From contig NZ_FWXV01000019.1 of the NCBI RefSeq assembly GCF_900176515.1, positions 1 through 64,000 of the forward strand: a stretch of 64,000 nucleotides of DNA. The letters are read 5' to 3'. A program made the translations under genes and the position numbers. Below, one piece after another: positions 33,436-42,916 of the stretch (the first letter of the stretch is position 1; each line of letters begins with the position of its first letter). Below the pieces are notes generated by a model. It ran no database searches and was not told the DNA's origin. It saw only the letters and a program-made list of their open reading frames with translations. Source of the DNA: Kibdelosporangium aridum. GTDB taxonomy: Bacteria > Actinomycetota > Actinomycetes > Mycobacteriales > Pseudonocardiaceae.

Positions 33436-34677
33436 ATGTTCGACGCCGAACTGTCCACAGTAGACCCCGAAGTTGCCGGGGCGCTCGCCGCCGAGCTGGC
33501 CCGCCAGCGCGGGACACTGGAAATGATCGCCTCCGAGAACTTCGCACCGCTGGCCGTGCTCGAAGCACAGGGCTCGGTGCTGACGAACAAGTACGCCGAG
33601 GGCTACCCCGGCCGTCGCTACTACGGCGGCTGTGAACACGTCGACGTCGTCGAGCAGCTGGCGATCGACCGGGTGAAAGCCCTGTTCGGAGCCGAGCACG
33701 CGAACGTCCAGCCGCACTCGGGCGCGCAGGCGAACGCCGCGGCGATGGCCGCACTGCTCGAGCCGGGCGACACGATCCTCGGCCTCGACCTGGCGCACGG
33801 CGGCCACCTCACACACGGCATGCGGATCAACTTCTCCGGCCGTCTCTACAACGTCGTGGCCTACCACGTGGACAAGGACACCGGCCTCGTCGACATGGCC
33901 GAGGTCGAAGAACTCGCCGTCCAGCACCGTCCCAAGCTGATCGTCGCCGGGTGGTCGGCCTATCCGAGGCACCTCGACTTCGCGAAGTTCAAGGAGATCG
34001 CCGAGAGGACAGGCGCCAAACTCCTGGTGGACATGGCCCACTTCGCCGGTCTGGTCGCGGCCGGCCTGCACCCGAACCCGGTGCCCTTCGCCGACGTCGT
34101 CACGACGACCACCCACAAGACCCTGGGCGGCCCGCGCGGTGGCGTCATCCTGACCGGCAAGGACCTGGCCAAGAAGATCAACTCATCGGTGTTCCCCGGT
34201 CAGCAGGGTGGGCCGTTGGAACACGTCATCGCGGCCAAAGCGGTGGCCTTCAAGCTGGCGGCCACCGACCAGTTCAAGGAACGCCAGCAGCGCACCCTTG
34301 ACGGAGCACGCATCCTGGCCGAGCGCTTGCTCGGCGCGGGGTACAACGTGCTCACCGGAGGCACCGACGTGCACCTCGTGCTCGTCGACCTCCGAGAGTC
34401 CACACTGGACGGGCAGCAGGCCGAGGATCTGCTGGACAGTGTGGGGATCACGGTCAACCGTAACGCCGTGCCGTTGGACCCCAGGCCACCGATGGTCACT
34501 TCCGGCCTGCGGATCGGCACTGCCGCCCTGGCGACAAGGGGTTTCGGCGCGGCGGAGTTCACGGAGGTTTCCGACGTGATTGCCGAGGTACTCCAGCCAG
34601 GAGCCGACCTTGCCGCGGCGCGGGCCCGTGTCGAGGCGCTGGCCGGCAAATATCCGCTCTACCCTGGCCTGTCATGA
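33436..34677 (+). CDS. glyA: serine hydroxymethyltransferase
   Basis: 413 residues. PLP enzyme interconverting serine and glycine with tetrahydrofolate. Motifs: MIASENFAPLAVLEAQGS, TNKYAEGYPGRRYYGG, the PLP-lysine motif TTTTHKTLGGPRGG and a C-terminal RIGTAALATRGF. ATG start has AAGGAGG upstream, just after the riboswitch. It overlaps sdaA (ATGA). A second glyA elsewhere in the genome is likely, this copy serving glycine catabolism. Confidence 0.96.
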   Translation: MFDAELSTVDPEVAGALAAELARQRGTLEMIASENFAPLAVLEAQGSVLTNKYAEGYPGRRYYGGCEHVDVVEQLAIDRVKALFGAEHANVQPHSGAQANAAAMAALLEPGDTILGLDLAHGGHLTHGMRINFSGRLYNVVAYHVDKDTGLVDMAEVEELAVQHRPKLIVAGWSAYPRHLDFAKFKEIAERTGAKLLVDMAHFAGLVAAGLHPNPVPFADVVTTTTHKTLGGPRGGVILTGKDLAKKINSSVFPGQQGGPLEHVIAAKAVAFKLAATDQFKERQQRTLDGARILAERLLGAGYNVLTGGTDVHLVLVDLRESTLDGQQAEDLLDSVGITVNRNAVPLDPRPPMVTSGLRIGTAALATRGFGAAEFTEVSDVIAEVLQPGADLAAARARVEALAGKYPLYPGLS

Positions 34678-36047
34678 CCATCAGCGTTTTCGACCTGTTC
34701 AGCATCGGGATCGGGCCGTCCAGTTCACACACGGTCGGCCCGATGCGAGCGGCACGCACGTTCGCCGCGGGGTTGGCTGAGCACGGTCTGCTCGAACACA
34801 CCGAGACCGTCCACGCCGAGCTCTTCGGGTCGCTCGGCGCGACCGGCCACGGGCACGGCAGCCCGAAAGCCGTTCTGCTCGGGCTGGAAGGGGAACGTCC
34901 CGAGGACGTGGACACCGGTTCGGTCGACGCGCGGGTCGCGGGCATCCGTGACCGGCAGCGGCTGAAGTTGCTGGGGCAGAAGGAGATCGTGTTCGTCGAG
35001 GACACCGATCTGGTGATGCACCGGCGCAAGTCGTTGCCCGCGCACCCGAACGGGATGAAGTTCGCCGCCTTCGACGCGAAGGGCGAACAGATCGCCGCGC
35101 ACACGTACTACTCGGTCGGCGGCGGGTTCGTCGTGGACGCCGAAACCACCGGCGAGCTGCGGATCGTGCCCGATACGACCGTCGTGCGGTACCCGTTTCG
35201 CACCGGCGCCGAGCTGCTGGAGCACAGTGCCGCGACGGGATTGCCGATCAGTCAGGTGATGCTGGCCAACGAGCTGTCCTGGCGCACGGAAGACGAGATC
35301 AAGACCGGCCTGCTGAAGATCTGGAACGTGATGCAGGAGTGCGTCCGCAACGGATGCGAGAAGGAAGGCGCGCTGCCAGGCGGACTCAAGGTCCCAAGGC
35401 GCGCGAAAGCCCTGCACGACAAGCTGATCCATGAAGACGGTGCGCAAGACCCGTTGCACGCCATGGACTGGATCAGCCTGTACGCGCTGGCCGTCAACGA
35501 GGAGAACGCGTCCGGGGGCCGGGTCGTGACGGCGCCGACCAACGGCGCGGCGGGCATCATCCCCGCGGTCCTGCACTACTACGAGCGCTTCGTGCCGAAC
35601 GCCGACGACGAAGGCGTGATCAGGTTCCTGCTCACGGCCGGTGCGATCGGCGTGATCCTCAAGGAGACGGGGTCGATCTCCGGTGCGGAGGTCGGCTGCC
35701 AGGGCGAAGTCGGGTCGGCGTGCGCGATGGCCGCGGCCGGTCTCGCCGAGGTGCTCGGCGGCACGCCGCTGCAGGTCGAGAACGCCGCCGAGATCGGTCT
35801 GGAACACCACCTCGGCCTGACGTGCGACCCCGTCGGCGGGCTTGTGCAGATCCCGTGCATCGAACGCAACGCGGTCGGCTCGACCAAGGCGGTGCACGCC
35901 GCGCGGATCGCGTTGCGCGGCGACGGCTCGCACATCGTTCCGCTGGACAAGGCCATCAAGACGATGCGGGAGACCGGAGCGGACATGAGCACGAAGTACA
36001 AGGAGACCGCCCGTGGCGGCCTCGCGCTGAACGTCATCGAATGCTGA
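34674..36047 (+). CDS. sdaA: L-serine ammonia-lyase (iron-sulfur, single chain)
   Basis: 457 residues. Converts serine to pyruvate and ammonia. N-terminal FDLFSIGIGPSSSHTVGPMRAA and the C-terminal domain with GSISGAEVGCQGEVGSACAM and GLTCDPVGGLVQIPCIERN, holding the cysteines of the [4Fe-4S] cluster. It is translationally coupled to glyA, so glycine sensed by the riboswitch would be converted to serine and then pyruvate. Confidence 0.96.
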   Translation: MTISVFDLFSIGIGPSSSHTVGPMRAARTFAAGLAEHGLLEHTETVHAELFGSLGATGHGHGSPKAVLLGLEGERPEDVDTGSVDARVAGIRDRQRLKLLGQKEIVFVEDTDLVMHRRKSLPAHPNGMKFAAFDAKGEQIAAHTYYSVGGGFVVDAETTGELRIVPDTTVVRYPFRTGAELLEHSAATGLPISQVMLANELSWRTEDEIKTGLLKIWNVMQECVRNGCEKEGALPGGLKVPRRAKALHDKLIHEDGAQDPLHAMDWISLYALAVNEENASGGRVVTAPTNGAAGIIPAVLHYYERFVPNADDEGVIRFLLTAGAIGVILKETGSISGAEVGCQGEVGSACAMAAAGLAEVLGGTPLQVENAAEIGLEHHLGLTCDPVGGLVQIPCIERNAVGSTKAVHAARIALRGDGSHIVPLDKAIKTMRETGADMSTKYKETARGGLALNVIEC

Positions 36048-36063
36048 TGCCTACACTGCTGCC

Positions 36064-36792
36064 GTGACCGATTCGGACGTTTCGACCTTGGCCAGCGCCG
36101 ACGAGGCGCTGTTTCGGCCTGTCCGGACGGGCAACGCGTTCGAGGAGACGGTGGAACGCCTGCTCCAGGCCATCCGGCTGGGGGTCGCAGGCCCGGGTGA
36201 GCGGCTGCCCGCGGAACGCGACCTGGCGACCCGGCTGAACATCAGCCGGGTCACGCTTCGTGAGGCGATCCGCGCGCTGCAGGAGGCCGGGTACGTCGAG
36301 TCAAGGCGCGGCCGGTACGGCGGCACGTTCGTCAACGAGACCTTGCCTGCGGCAAAACCCGCGGGCAGGCAGGTCGCGCCGAACGAACTCGACGACGTCC
36401 TGACCATGCGCCGAGTGCTCGAAGTCGGCGCGGCCGAGGCGGCGGCATCCCGTCCGCTGACCGACTCCGACCGCACCTACCTGCGGGATCAGCTGACCGA
36501 GGCGCGGACCGAAGACCTCTCGGAGTACCGGCGCAAGGACTCACGGTTGCACCTGGCGATCGCCGAGGTCGCCGCGTCGCCAACGTTGACATCGGCCGTG
36601 GCCGACGTCCGGGTCCGGCTGAACCAGCTGCTGGACGCGATCCCCTTGCTGCCGACGAACATCGACCACTCGCACACCCAGCACGCGGCGATCGTCGAGT
36701 ACATCCTCACCGGGGACGCGGTGGGCGCACGGGACGCGATGGCCGAACATCTCGAAGGCACCGCGTCCCTGCTGCGCGGCTTCTTGTCCTAG
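36064..36792 (+). CDS. FadR-type GntR transcriptional regulator
   Basis: 242 residues. Winged HTH (GERLPAERDLATRLNISRVTLREAIRAL pattern, ~residues 45-75) and an FCD effector domain (HLAIAEVAASP, HTQHAAIVEYILTGDA) with metal-binding-type histidines. GTG start 16 bases after sdaA; likely cotranscribed, and may regulate glycine/serine or neighbouring amine metabolism. Confidence 0.88.
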   Translation: MTDSDVSTLASADEALFRPVRTGNAFEETVERLLQAIRLGVAGPGERLPAERDLATRLNISRVTLREAIRALQEAGYVESRRGRYGGTFVNETLPAAKPAGRQVAPNELDDVLTMRRVLEVGAAEAAASRPLTDSDRTYLRDQLTEARTEDLSEYRRKDSRLHLAIAEVAASPTLTSAVADVRVRLNQLLDAIPLLPTNIDHSHTQHAAIVEYILTGDAVGARDAMAEHLEGTASLLRGFLS

Positions 36793-38237
36793 TAGCAGAG
36801 TTCACGGTTGGCCGCGACGATCGGCCGTGCGGTCGCGCGGCTGACGTTCCAGCTTTGCCACGAGCGGTCGTACATCCGGATGTTCGCCCCGGCCAGCGCG
36901 CACGCCCTATGTTGCAACGGCAGCTTGGCCAGCGCGGGCGCCGCGTCCGCGGAGAGCCTGGACAGGTATTCGACGTCGATCTTGCCGGTGGCGTCCAGCC
37001 GCTGGACGTTGTGCTCGGCGATCAGCTTCTCCGGGTTGAGCATCGCGAACGCCAGCAGTCCCGTCAGCGCCGAGCCGACGATCGCGCGTGGCAACCAGCG
37101 GGCCTCCAACCGGACACCGGCGACGATCACCATGACGTACACCAAGCCAAGCCAGAGCTCGAACGCCTCTACCGACAGCCGCAGCACCGTGAAGCCGTAG
37201 GCCTGCTGGTACGTCCACATCCGGCTGAGCGCGGACGCGACAATCACCAGCACGAGCACGGACAAAGTGCCCAGCAGGCCACGCAACCAAGCGCGGTCTT
37301 TCGCTGTCCGTCGTGGCGCCCAACGAATCACGGCCGCCACGACGCCGAGCGTCAACACGGTCACGGCAAGCAGTTGCCAGAAACCACTGCGGGCGTAGGT
37401 GGCGAAGCTGACTTCCTCGGTGTCCAGGACATACTTGATCCCGCCGAACAACACGGTGAACTGGACCGCGGCGAATCCGGCGAACAACATCACCAGAATG
37501 CCCACGGGCATCGCCCATTCCGTGACCGACAGCCGGGACGGTGGCCGGTCGTTGTCGGGCAGCTCTGGCGGCGCCGTGATCACCAGGCTGGCGCCGGCTG
37601 TGCCCACCGCGACCAGGACGAACATCAGCACCGAGCGGGCGACGAAGTCCGCGTCGATCGAGGGAACGACGTTCGCAAGGATTTTCGCGAACGCGGCGTC
37701 CGCACCGGCGAGCAGCGGCACGAAGACAAGCAGCAGAACCGCGCTGATCAGCACCGAGTTGGTGAGCCGGAGCGCCTTCCTGGTTGTCTTGCGGCGCAAC
37801 GCACCCAGGCCTCGTGCCACCCACGGCAGCGCGAGCACGCTGCCGAGCGCGACCGACACCGAGCCCAGCAGCACACCCCAGATCGACCGCCCACCCGCGA
37901 CGGCGAGCGAGGCCGCGGCGACCGCGCCCAGCAGGCACATGGCGAACAGCCAGTCCGCGTCACGGAAGACGGTGACGGCGACCAACGCCAGCGACAACGT
38001 GCCCCAGACGATCGTCCAAGGTTTCAGGCGGCCCATGACCCGCCAAGCCGCCCCGGCGCACACAATCGCCACGACCAGATATCCGATGCCCGATGTGGTC
38101 TCGGGTAACGCGACCGCACCCGCGGCACCGGCGATGCCAATGGCCAGCAGGGTTCGTGGCGGTGCGGGTTCGGCGGGTTTCTCCCAGCGCATGATCGTGC
38201 TGTAGGTGGCGGGTGTAATTACTGAAGATGCATTCAT
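36789..38237 (-). CDS. DUF4153/DUF4173-type polytopic membrane protein
   Basis: About 482 residues with ten or more membrane segments and a conserved soluble C-terminal part (NPEKLIAEHNVQRL, DVEYLSRLSADAAPAL, WNVSRATARP). ATG 38237 is chosen because GGAGAA lies six bases upstream; ATG 38249 is also in frame. It follows the kinase gene at 38.3 kb by about 40 bases and so is probably the last gene of that two-component operon. Function unknown; a transport or sensing partner of the kinase is possible. Confidence 0.8.
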   Translation of the reverse strand: MNASSVITPATYSTIMRWEKPAEPAPPRTLLAIGIAGAAGAVALPETTSGIGYLVVAIVCAGAAWRVMGRLKPWTIVWGTLSLALVAVTVFRDADWLFAMCLLGAVAAASLAVAGGRSIWGVLLGSVSVALGSVLALPWVARGLGALRRKTTRKALRLTNSVLISAVLLLVFVPLLAGADAAFAKILANVVPSIDADFVARSVLMFVLVAVGTAGASLVITAPPELPDNDRPPSRLSVTEWAMPVGILVMLFAGFAAVQFTVLFGGIKYVLDTEEVSFATYARSGFWQLLAVTVLTLGVVAAVIRWAPRRTAKDRAWLRGLLGTLSVLVLVIVASALSRMWTYQQAYGFTVLRLSVEAFELWLGLVYVMVIVAGVRLEARWLPRAIVGSALTGLLAFAMLNPEKLIAEHNVQRLDATGKIDVEYLSRLSADAAPALAKLPLQHRACALAGANIRMYDRSWQSWNVSRATARPIVAANRELCY

Positions 38238-38279
38238 TAATTTCTCCATGGTGGAAGCTCGTGCGTGGTTGTGCGGGTT

Positions 38280-39257
38280 CTAGCCCGGAGAACCAGGCAG
38301 AACGAGGCGGATACCGGCCGGATCGACGACCGAGATCTCGCCGCCGTGCAGGTCGATCACCCAACGGGCGATGGCCAGGCCGAGACCCGTGCCACCGCCC
38401 GCTCTCTCCCCTCGGGTGAACCGTTCGAACACGCGCTCACGGTCGGCAGGCGCGATACCCGGGCCTTGATCACGGACTTCGATCACCACGCCGCCGTCGC
38501 CGACCGGACGGGACACGATGACGATCTCGCCGCCCTGCGGGCCGTGCCGCATGGCGTTGTCCAGCAGGTTCCAGATCACCTGGTGCAGCCGGGCGCGGTC
38601 GGCGAAAACCTTGCCCGGCCGGACATCCAGCACGAACCGAGCATCCCTTCCGGACACCTCGGCCTCGGCGACGACTTCGTCGAGCATCGGGGACAGCTCG
38701 AAGTACTCACGGTGCAACGGCGTCACACCAGCGTCCACTCGGGACAGGTCGAGCAGTTCGGACACCAGGCGCCCCAAGCGTTCCGTCTGTGACAGCGCTG
38801 TCCGCATGGTCGCTGGATCCGGCTCGGCGACCCCGTCGACCACGTTCTCCAGCACCGCGCGCAAGGCGGAGATCGGTGTACGCAGCTCGTGCGACACGTT
38901 CGCGATCAGCTCGCGACGCTGCTGATCGGCCGCTTCCAGGTCGGCGGCCATCGTGTTGAACGCCTGCGCCAGCTCACCGACCTCGTCGCGGGACGTGGCC
39001 CTGACTCGCTGCGAGTAGTCCCCACGAGCCATCACACGTGCTGCGGCCGTCATCTGGCGCAGCGGCCTTGTCATCCCGTGCGCCAGGATCTGCGAGGTCA
39101 CGATGCCGACCCCGATGGCGATCAGTGAGGTCTGGGTCGGCAGCCAGCCGAGCCGGATCCGGAAGTACGCCAGCGCGGCGGCGCCCGCGCCCGCGACCAG
39201 CAGGCCGATCTTCATCTTGATCGACCGGATCGGGTCGAGTGGTCTTGGCAGGCTCAT
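38280..39257 (-). CDS. HisKA-type sensor histidine kinase
   Basis: 325 residues. Two membrane spans within residues ~15-60 with almost no extracytoplasmic loop, HAMP domain (~60-112), HisKA with the phosphorylated His in IANVSHELRTPISALR, and HATPase with NLLDNAMRHG, DQGPGIAPADRERVFERF and GGGTGLGLAIAR. It overlaps the response regulator stop (ATGA). Short periplasmic loop suggests membrane-intrinsic sensing or a partner such as the adjacent DUF4153 protein. Confidence 0.93.
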   Translation of the reverse strand: MSLPRPLDPIRSIKMKIGLLVAGAGAAALAYFRIRLGWLPTQTSLIAIGVGIVTSQILAHGMTRPLRQMTAAARVMARGDYSQRVRATSRDEVGELAQAFNTMAADLEAADQQRRELIANVSHELRTPISALRAVLENVVDGVAEPDPATMRTALSQTERLGRLVSELLDLSRVDAGVTPLHREYFELSPMLDEVVAEAEVSGRDARFVLDVRPGKVFADRARLHQVIWNLLDNAMRHGPQGGEIVIVSRPVGDGGVVIEVRDQGPGIAPADRERVFERFTRGERAGGGTGLGLAIARWVIDLHGGEISVVDPAGIRLVLPGSPG

Positions 39258-39934
39258 TTGGGCACCTCAAGGGCGTAACCGACACCGTGCACAGTGCGGA
39301 TGAGATCGGCGCCGAGCTTGCGACGCAGCGCCTTGATATGGCTGTCCACGGTCCGCGTGGCCGCCTGGTCGGTCCATCCCCAGATCTCGCTGAGCAAACG
39401 CTCGCGCGGCACGACCGCGCGCGGCCTGCCTGCCAGGTGAGCCAGCAGTTCGAACTCCGTCGGCGTCAGGTGCGCGGGTTCCCCGGCCCGCTGCACCCGG
39501 CGCTCCACCGGGTCGATCTCCAGGTCACCGAGCACGATCGTCGAACCAGGACGCTGGTTGCGCTGCACCCGCCGCAGCAAGGCGTGCACGCGTGCGGCGA
39601 GCTCACGAATCGAGAACGGCTTGGTCATGTAGTCGTCGGCGCCGACGGCGAGACCGACCAGCAAGTCGGTCTCGTCGTCTCGTGCCGTCAACATCAGCAC
39701 AGGCACAGGGCGGTGCGCCTGCACCTGACGGCACACCTCCAGGCCGTCGAAGCCCGGAAGCATCAGGTCGAGCACGATCAAGTCCGGCACGACCTGCTCG
39801 GCCTTCGCCACGGCCGACGGCCCGTCGTGCGCCAGTTCGACCTCGAACCCCTCCGCGCGCAGCCGCGCGGCTATCGACTCGGCGATCGTCAGCTCGTCCT
39901 CGACGACCAGGATCCGCCGTTGGCCCTCCCGCAT
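39254..39934 (-). CDS. OmpR-type response regulator
   Basis: About 226 residues. Receiver with ILVVEDELTIAES, phosphoacceptor Asp in LIVLDLMLPGFDGLE and MTKPFS (Lys), then a winged-helix output (LTPTEFELLAHLAG, RTVDSHIKALRRKLG, IRTVHGVGYAL). ATG 39934 (MREGQRRILVV). First gene of the RR-HK-membrane protein operon. Confidence 0.94.
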   Translation of the reverse strand: MREGQRRILVVEDELTIAESIAARLRAEGFEVELAHDGPSAVAKAEQVVPDLIVLDLMLPGFDGLEVCRQVQAHRPVPVLMLTARDDETDLLVGLAVGADDYMTKPFSIRELAARVHALLRRVQRNQRPGSTIVLGDLEIDPVERRVQRAGEPAHLTPTEFELLAHLAGRPRAVVPRERLLSEIWGWTDQAATRTVDSHIKALRRKLGADLIRTVHGVGYALEVPK

Positions 39935-40091
39935 GAACCCGACCCTATGCGCGGCGTATGGAGGTGGGAGGGGAGATGTGTGAAGGATTTGTGGATATGG
40001 GCGGCCTGTCGATTTGCTGTCGATTGGCCCAATTGGCCGGGTTCCGCGAAAGGATCGCCGCGTCATCAACATGCAAACGATAGGAGTGAGC

Positions 40092-41021
40092 ATGTCCCGA
40101 AGACTTGGTGTGCTGGCCGCGGTGCTGGTGGGAGCCGCCCTCGTCGCACCGGCGGCGGCCGCCGAGACTGACCGGTCTGGTCGGTTCCCGACCGAGTTCG
40201 CCCTGCCGAACGGGTTCATGCCCGAAGGCATCGCGATCGGCGACGCACCGACGGCGTACTTCGGCTCAAGACGTGACGGTTCGCTCTTCCGCGTCGATCT
40301 ACGGACCGGCAAGGGCGAGGTGTTCTCCCAGGGCCCCGGCACCCCGTCGGTCGGCCTCAAGATCGACTCGCGCAAGCGGGTGTTCGTCTCCGGCGGCGCC
40401 GGCGGCGACGCGCGTGTGGTGGACGCGCGTTCAGGTGCCGTGCTCAAGAGCTACAAGTTCGCGGACACCGACACGTTCGTCAACGACGTGATCGTGACCA
40501 GCCGGGCCGCCTACTACACCGACTCACGCAAGGCGGTGTTGTACAAGATCCCGTTCGGGCGGCACGGCAAGCTGCCCGAGACCTTCACGCCGATCCCGTT
40601 GTCCGGGGATTTCGTCCTGACTCCCGGCGTGAACAACGCCAACGGAATCGCTGAGACACCGGACGGCAAAGCCCTGCTCATCGTGCAGAGCAACACCGGG
40701 TTCTTGTTCCGGGTCGACCCGGCGACCGGCGTGGCCAAGCGGGTCGACCTCGGCGCGGAGGTGCTGACCAACGGCGACGGCCTGCTCGTCGAGCGCAACA
40801 CGCTCTACGTCGTGCAGAACCGGCTGAACACCGTCGCCGTGTTCAAGCTCAACTGGCCGGGTACCACGGGCAAGCTGGTCACCAAGGTCACGGACCCGCG
40901 CTTTGACGTGCCGACCACGGTGGCGTCGTTCGGCAACCGTCTCTACTTGCCGAACGCACGATTCAACACGCCACCGGAGCCGACCACGCCGTACAACGCG
41001 GTCGCCATCCCGAAGCCCTAG
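40092..41021 (+). CDS. secreted SMP-30/gluconolactonase-like beta-propeller protein
   Basis: 309 residues. A signal peptide (residues ~1-24, GVLAAVLVGAALVAPAAAA with an A-x-A cleavage site) followed by beta-propeller repeats (PEGIAIGDAPTAYFGSRRDGSLFRVDL, VNNANGIAETPDGKALLIVQ patterns). Likely an exported hydrolase or binding protein of unknown substrate. ATG 40092 has AGGAGTGAG upstream. Its stop codon overlaps the stop of the convergent ilvD gene (CTAG). Confidence 0.82.
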   Translation: MSRRLGVLAAVLVGAALVAPAAAAETDRSGRFPTEFALPNGFMPEGIAIGDAPTAYFGSRRDGSLFRVDLRTGKGEVFSQGPGTPSVGLKIDSRKRVFVSGGAGGDARVVDARSGAVLKSYKFADTDTFVNDVIVTSRAAYYTDSRKAVLYKIPFGRHGKLPETFTPIPLSGDFVLTPGVNNANGIAETPDGKALLIVQSNTGFLFRVDPATGVAKRVDLGAEVLTNGDGLLVERNTLYVVQNRLNTVAVFKLNWPGTTGKLVTKVTDPRFDVPTTVASFGNRLYLPNARFNTPPEPTTPYNAVAIPKP

Positions 41022-42682
41022 GAGCAGATAGCTCCCTGAGCTGCAGAGCCGACGAGACGGGCGTACTTGGCCAGAACACCGGTCCGCCTCGTCGGCTCCG
41101 GCGCCGTCCAGCCCTCCTTGCGCCGCGCCAACTCTTCGTCGGAGATCTCCAGGTCCAGGGTCCTGGCCTGCATGTCGAGCACGATCCGGTCGCCGTCCTT
41201 GACGAACGCGATCGGCCCGCCGTACGCGGCCTCCGGCGCCACATGCCCGATGCACAGACCCGTTGTGCCACCTGAGAAACGACCATCGGTCAGCAGCAGG
41301 ACGTCCTTGCCGAGGCCCGCGCCCTTGATCGCGCCGGTGACCGCCAGCATCTCGCGCATGCCCGGGCCGCCGCGCGGTCCTTCGTAACGGATCACCACGA
41401 CGTCGCTGGGCTTCAACGTGGTCAGGGCGTCCATTGCGGCCTTCTCGCCGTCGAAAACCCTTGCGGTTCCTTCGAACCGGGACGAGTCGAAGCCCGCGCT
41501 CTTCACCACGGCACCTTCCGGCGCCAGGCTGCCGTGCAGGATCGTCAGGCCGCCGGTGGGGTGGATCGGGTTGGCCAGCTTGCGGACAACGTCACCGTCA
41601 AGCTCCGGCGGCGCGAGCTCTTCGAGGTTCTCCCGCAGCGTCTTGCCGGTCACGGTGAGACAGTCGCCGTTCAGCATTCCCGCGTCCAGCAAGGCTTTCA
41701 TCACCACGGGCACGCCGCCGACCCGGTCGACCGCGGTCATCACGTGCCGCCCGAACGGTTTGACGTCCGCGAGGTGCGGGACGCGGTCACCGATCCTGGT
41801 GAAGTCGTCCAGCGTCAACTCGACTTCGGCCTCGTGCGCGATCGCCAGCAGGTGCAGCACGGCATTCGTGGAGCCACCCAAGGCCATCACGATCGCGATC
41901 GCGTTCTCGAACGCCTCACGCGTCAGGATCTGGCGCGCGGTGATGCCTTTCGCGAGCATCCCGACAACGGCCTCGCCACTGGCGCGAGCGAACGTGTCGC
42001 GGCGCCGGTCGACCGACGGCGGGCTCGCCGAACCAGGCAGCGACATCCCCAGCGCCTCGGCCGCGCAGGCCATCGTGTTCGCGGTGTACATGCCACCACA
42101 CGCGCCTTCACCAGGGCAGATCGCGCGTTCGATCTTGTCGACCTCCTCGCGCGTGATCAGGCCACGCGCGCACGCGCCGACGGCCTCGAACGCGTCGATG
42201 ATCGTGACTTCCCGACCGTCCACAGTGCCCGGAAGAATCGACCCGGCATACAGGAAGACCGCGGCGACATCGAGACGCGCGGCCGCCATCAGCATGCCTG
42301 GCAGGCTCTTGTCGCAGCCGGCGAGCAGGATCGCGCCGTCCAGCCGCTCGGCCTGCATCACCGTCTCCACCGAGTCCGCGATCACCTCACGGGACACCAG
42401 CGAGAAGTGCATGCCCTCGTGGCCCATGGAGATGCCGTCGGACACCGAGATCGTGCCGAACTCCATCGGGAACCCGCCCGCGGCGTGCACACCCTGCTTG
42501 CTCGCCTGGGCAAGACGCTGCAGGGAGAGGTTGCACGGCGTGATCTCGTTCCACGAGGACGCGACGCCGATCTGCGGTTTGGCGAAGTCCTCGTCGCCCA
42601 TTCCGACCGCCCGGAGCATGCCCCGGGCCGCCGCCCGTTCCAACCCATCCGTGACATCGCGGCTACGCGGCTTGAGATCCAT
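41018..42682 (-). CDS. ilvD: dihydroxy-acid dehydratase
   Basis: 554 residues. Branched-chain amino acid synthesis: converts 2,3-dihydroxy acids to 2-keto acids. Iron-sulfur motifs CDKSLPGMLMAA and GACGGMYTANTM, plus GGSTNAVLHLLAIA and GRFSGGTTGLCIGH. It sits alone among accessory genes, away from ilvBN/ilvC. It is divergent from the second tRNA-like array, with a short shared promoter region (42683-42747). Confidence 0.95.
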   Translation of the reverse strand: MDLKPRSRDVTDGLERAAARGMLRAVGMGDEDFAKPQIGVASSWNEITPCNLSLQRLAQASKQGVHAAGGFPMEFGTISVSDGISMGHEGMHFSLVSREVIADSVETVMQAERLDGAILLAGCDKSLPGMLMAAARLDVAAVFLYAGSILPGTVDGREVTIIDAFEAVGACARGLITREEVDKIERAICPGEGACGGMYTANTMACAAEALGMSLPGSASPPSVDRRRDTFARASGEAVVGMLAKGITARQILTREAFENAIAIVMALGGSTNAVLHLLAIAHEAEVELTLDDFTRIGDRVPHLADVKPFGRHVMTAVDRVGGVPVVMKALLDAGMLNGDCLTVTGKTLRENLEELAPPELDGDVVRKLANPIHPTGGLTILHGSLAPEGAVVKSAGFDSSRFEGTARVFDGEKAAMDALTTLKPSDVVVIRYEGPRGGPGMREMLAVTGAIKGAGLGKDVLLLTDGRFSGGTTGLCIGHVAPEAAYGGPIAFVKDGDRIVLDMQARTLDLEISDEELARRKEGWTAPEPTRRTGVLAKYARLVGSAAQGAICS

Positions 42683-42731
42683 GCCGCGAGCCTAGTGCGG
42701 AAATGAACGGGCGGCCCGGCCGTGTGGCCGC

Positions 42732-42737
42732 TACGAT
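42732..42737 (+). promoter_or_regulatory. -10-like box before tRNA-like array B
   Basis: TACGAT (TANNNT) ends ten bases before RNA B1. No good -35 is visible. Confidence 0.45.
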
Positions 42738-42747
42738 CTCCGCTGTT

Positions 42748-42818
42748 CATGGAGTAGATCAGCGGTAGATCGCCTGGCTTCGGACCGGGAGGGCGCGGGT
42801 TCGACTCCCGCCTCCATG
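42748..42818 (+). tRNA. tRNA-like RNA B1 (UCG anticodon)
   Basis: A complete cloverleaf: acceptor CATGGAG/CTCCATG (7 bp), TA at 8-9, D-arm GATC-AGCGGTA-GATC, G26, anticodon stem CCTGG/CCGGG (one G-U) with loop CTTCGGA (U33 present, anticodon UCG, Arg), variable AGGGC, T-arm GCGGG-TTCGACT-CCCGC. T follows as discriminator and CCA (42820-42822) is encoded. The C1-G72 pair and U73 are not those of a usual tRNA-Arg. B2 follows at once. Confidence 0.7.
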
Positions 42819-42822
42819 TCCA

Positions 42823-42893
42823 CCTGGTGTAGATCAGCGGTAGATCACCCGGCTTGTATCCGGGAGGGCGCGAGTTCGATTCTCGCCACCAGG
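42823..42893 (+). tRNA. tRNA-like RNA B2 (UGU anticodon)
   Basis: Complete cloverleaf: acceptor CCTGGTG/CACCAGG (8 bp with the flanking A-T), D-arm identical to B1, A26, anticodon stem CCCGG/CCGGG with loop CTTGTAT (anticodon UGU, Thr), variable AGGGC, T-arm GCGAG-TTCGATT-CTCGC. Discriminator T; no CCA encoded. It begins directly after the CCA of B1 and ends 23 bases before the start codon of the next gene. Confidence 0.7.
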
Positions 42894-42916
42894 TCAAGCC
42901 GTCATTTGGGGGAGTC

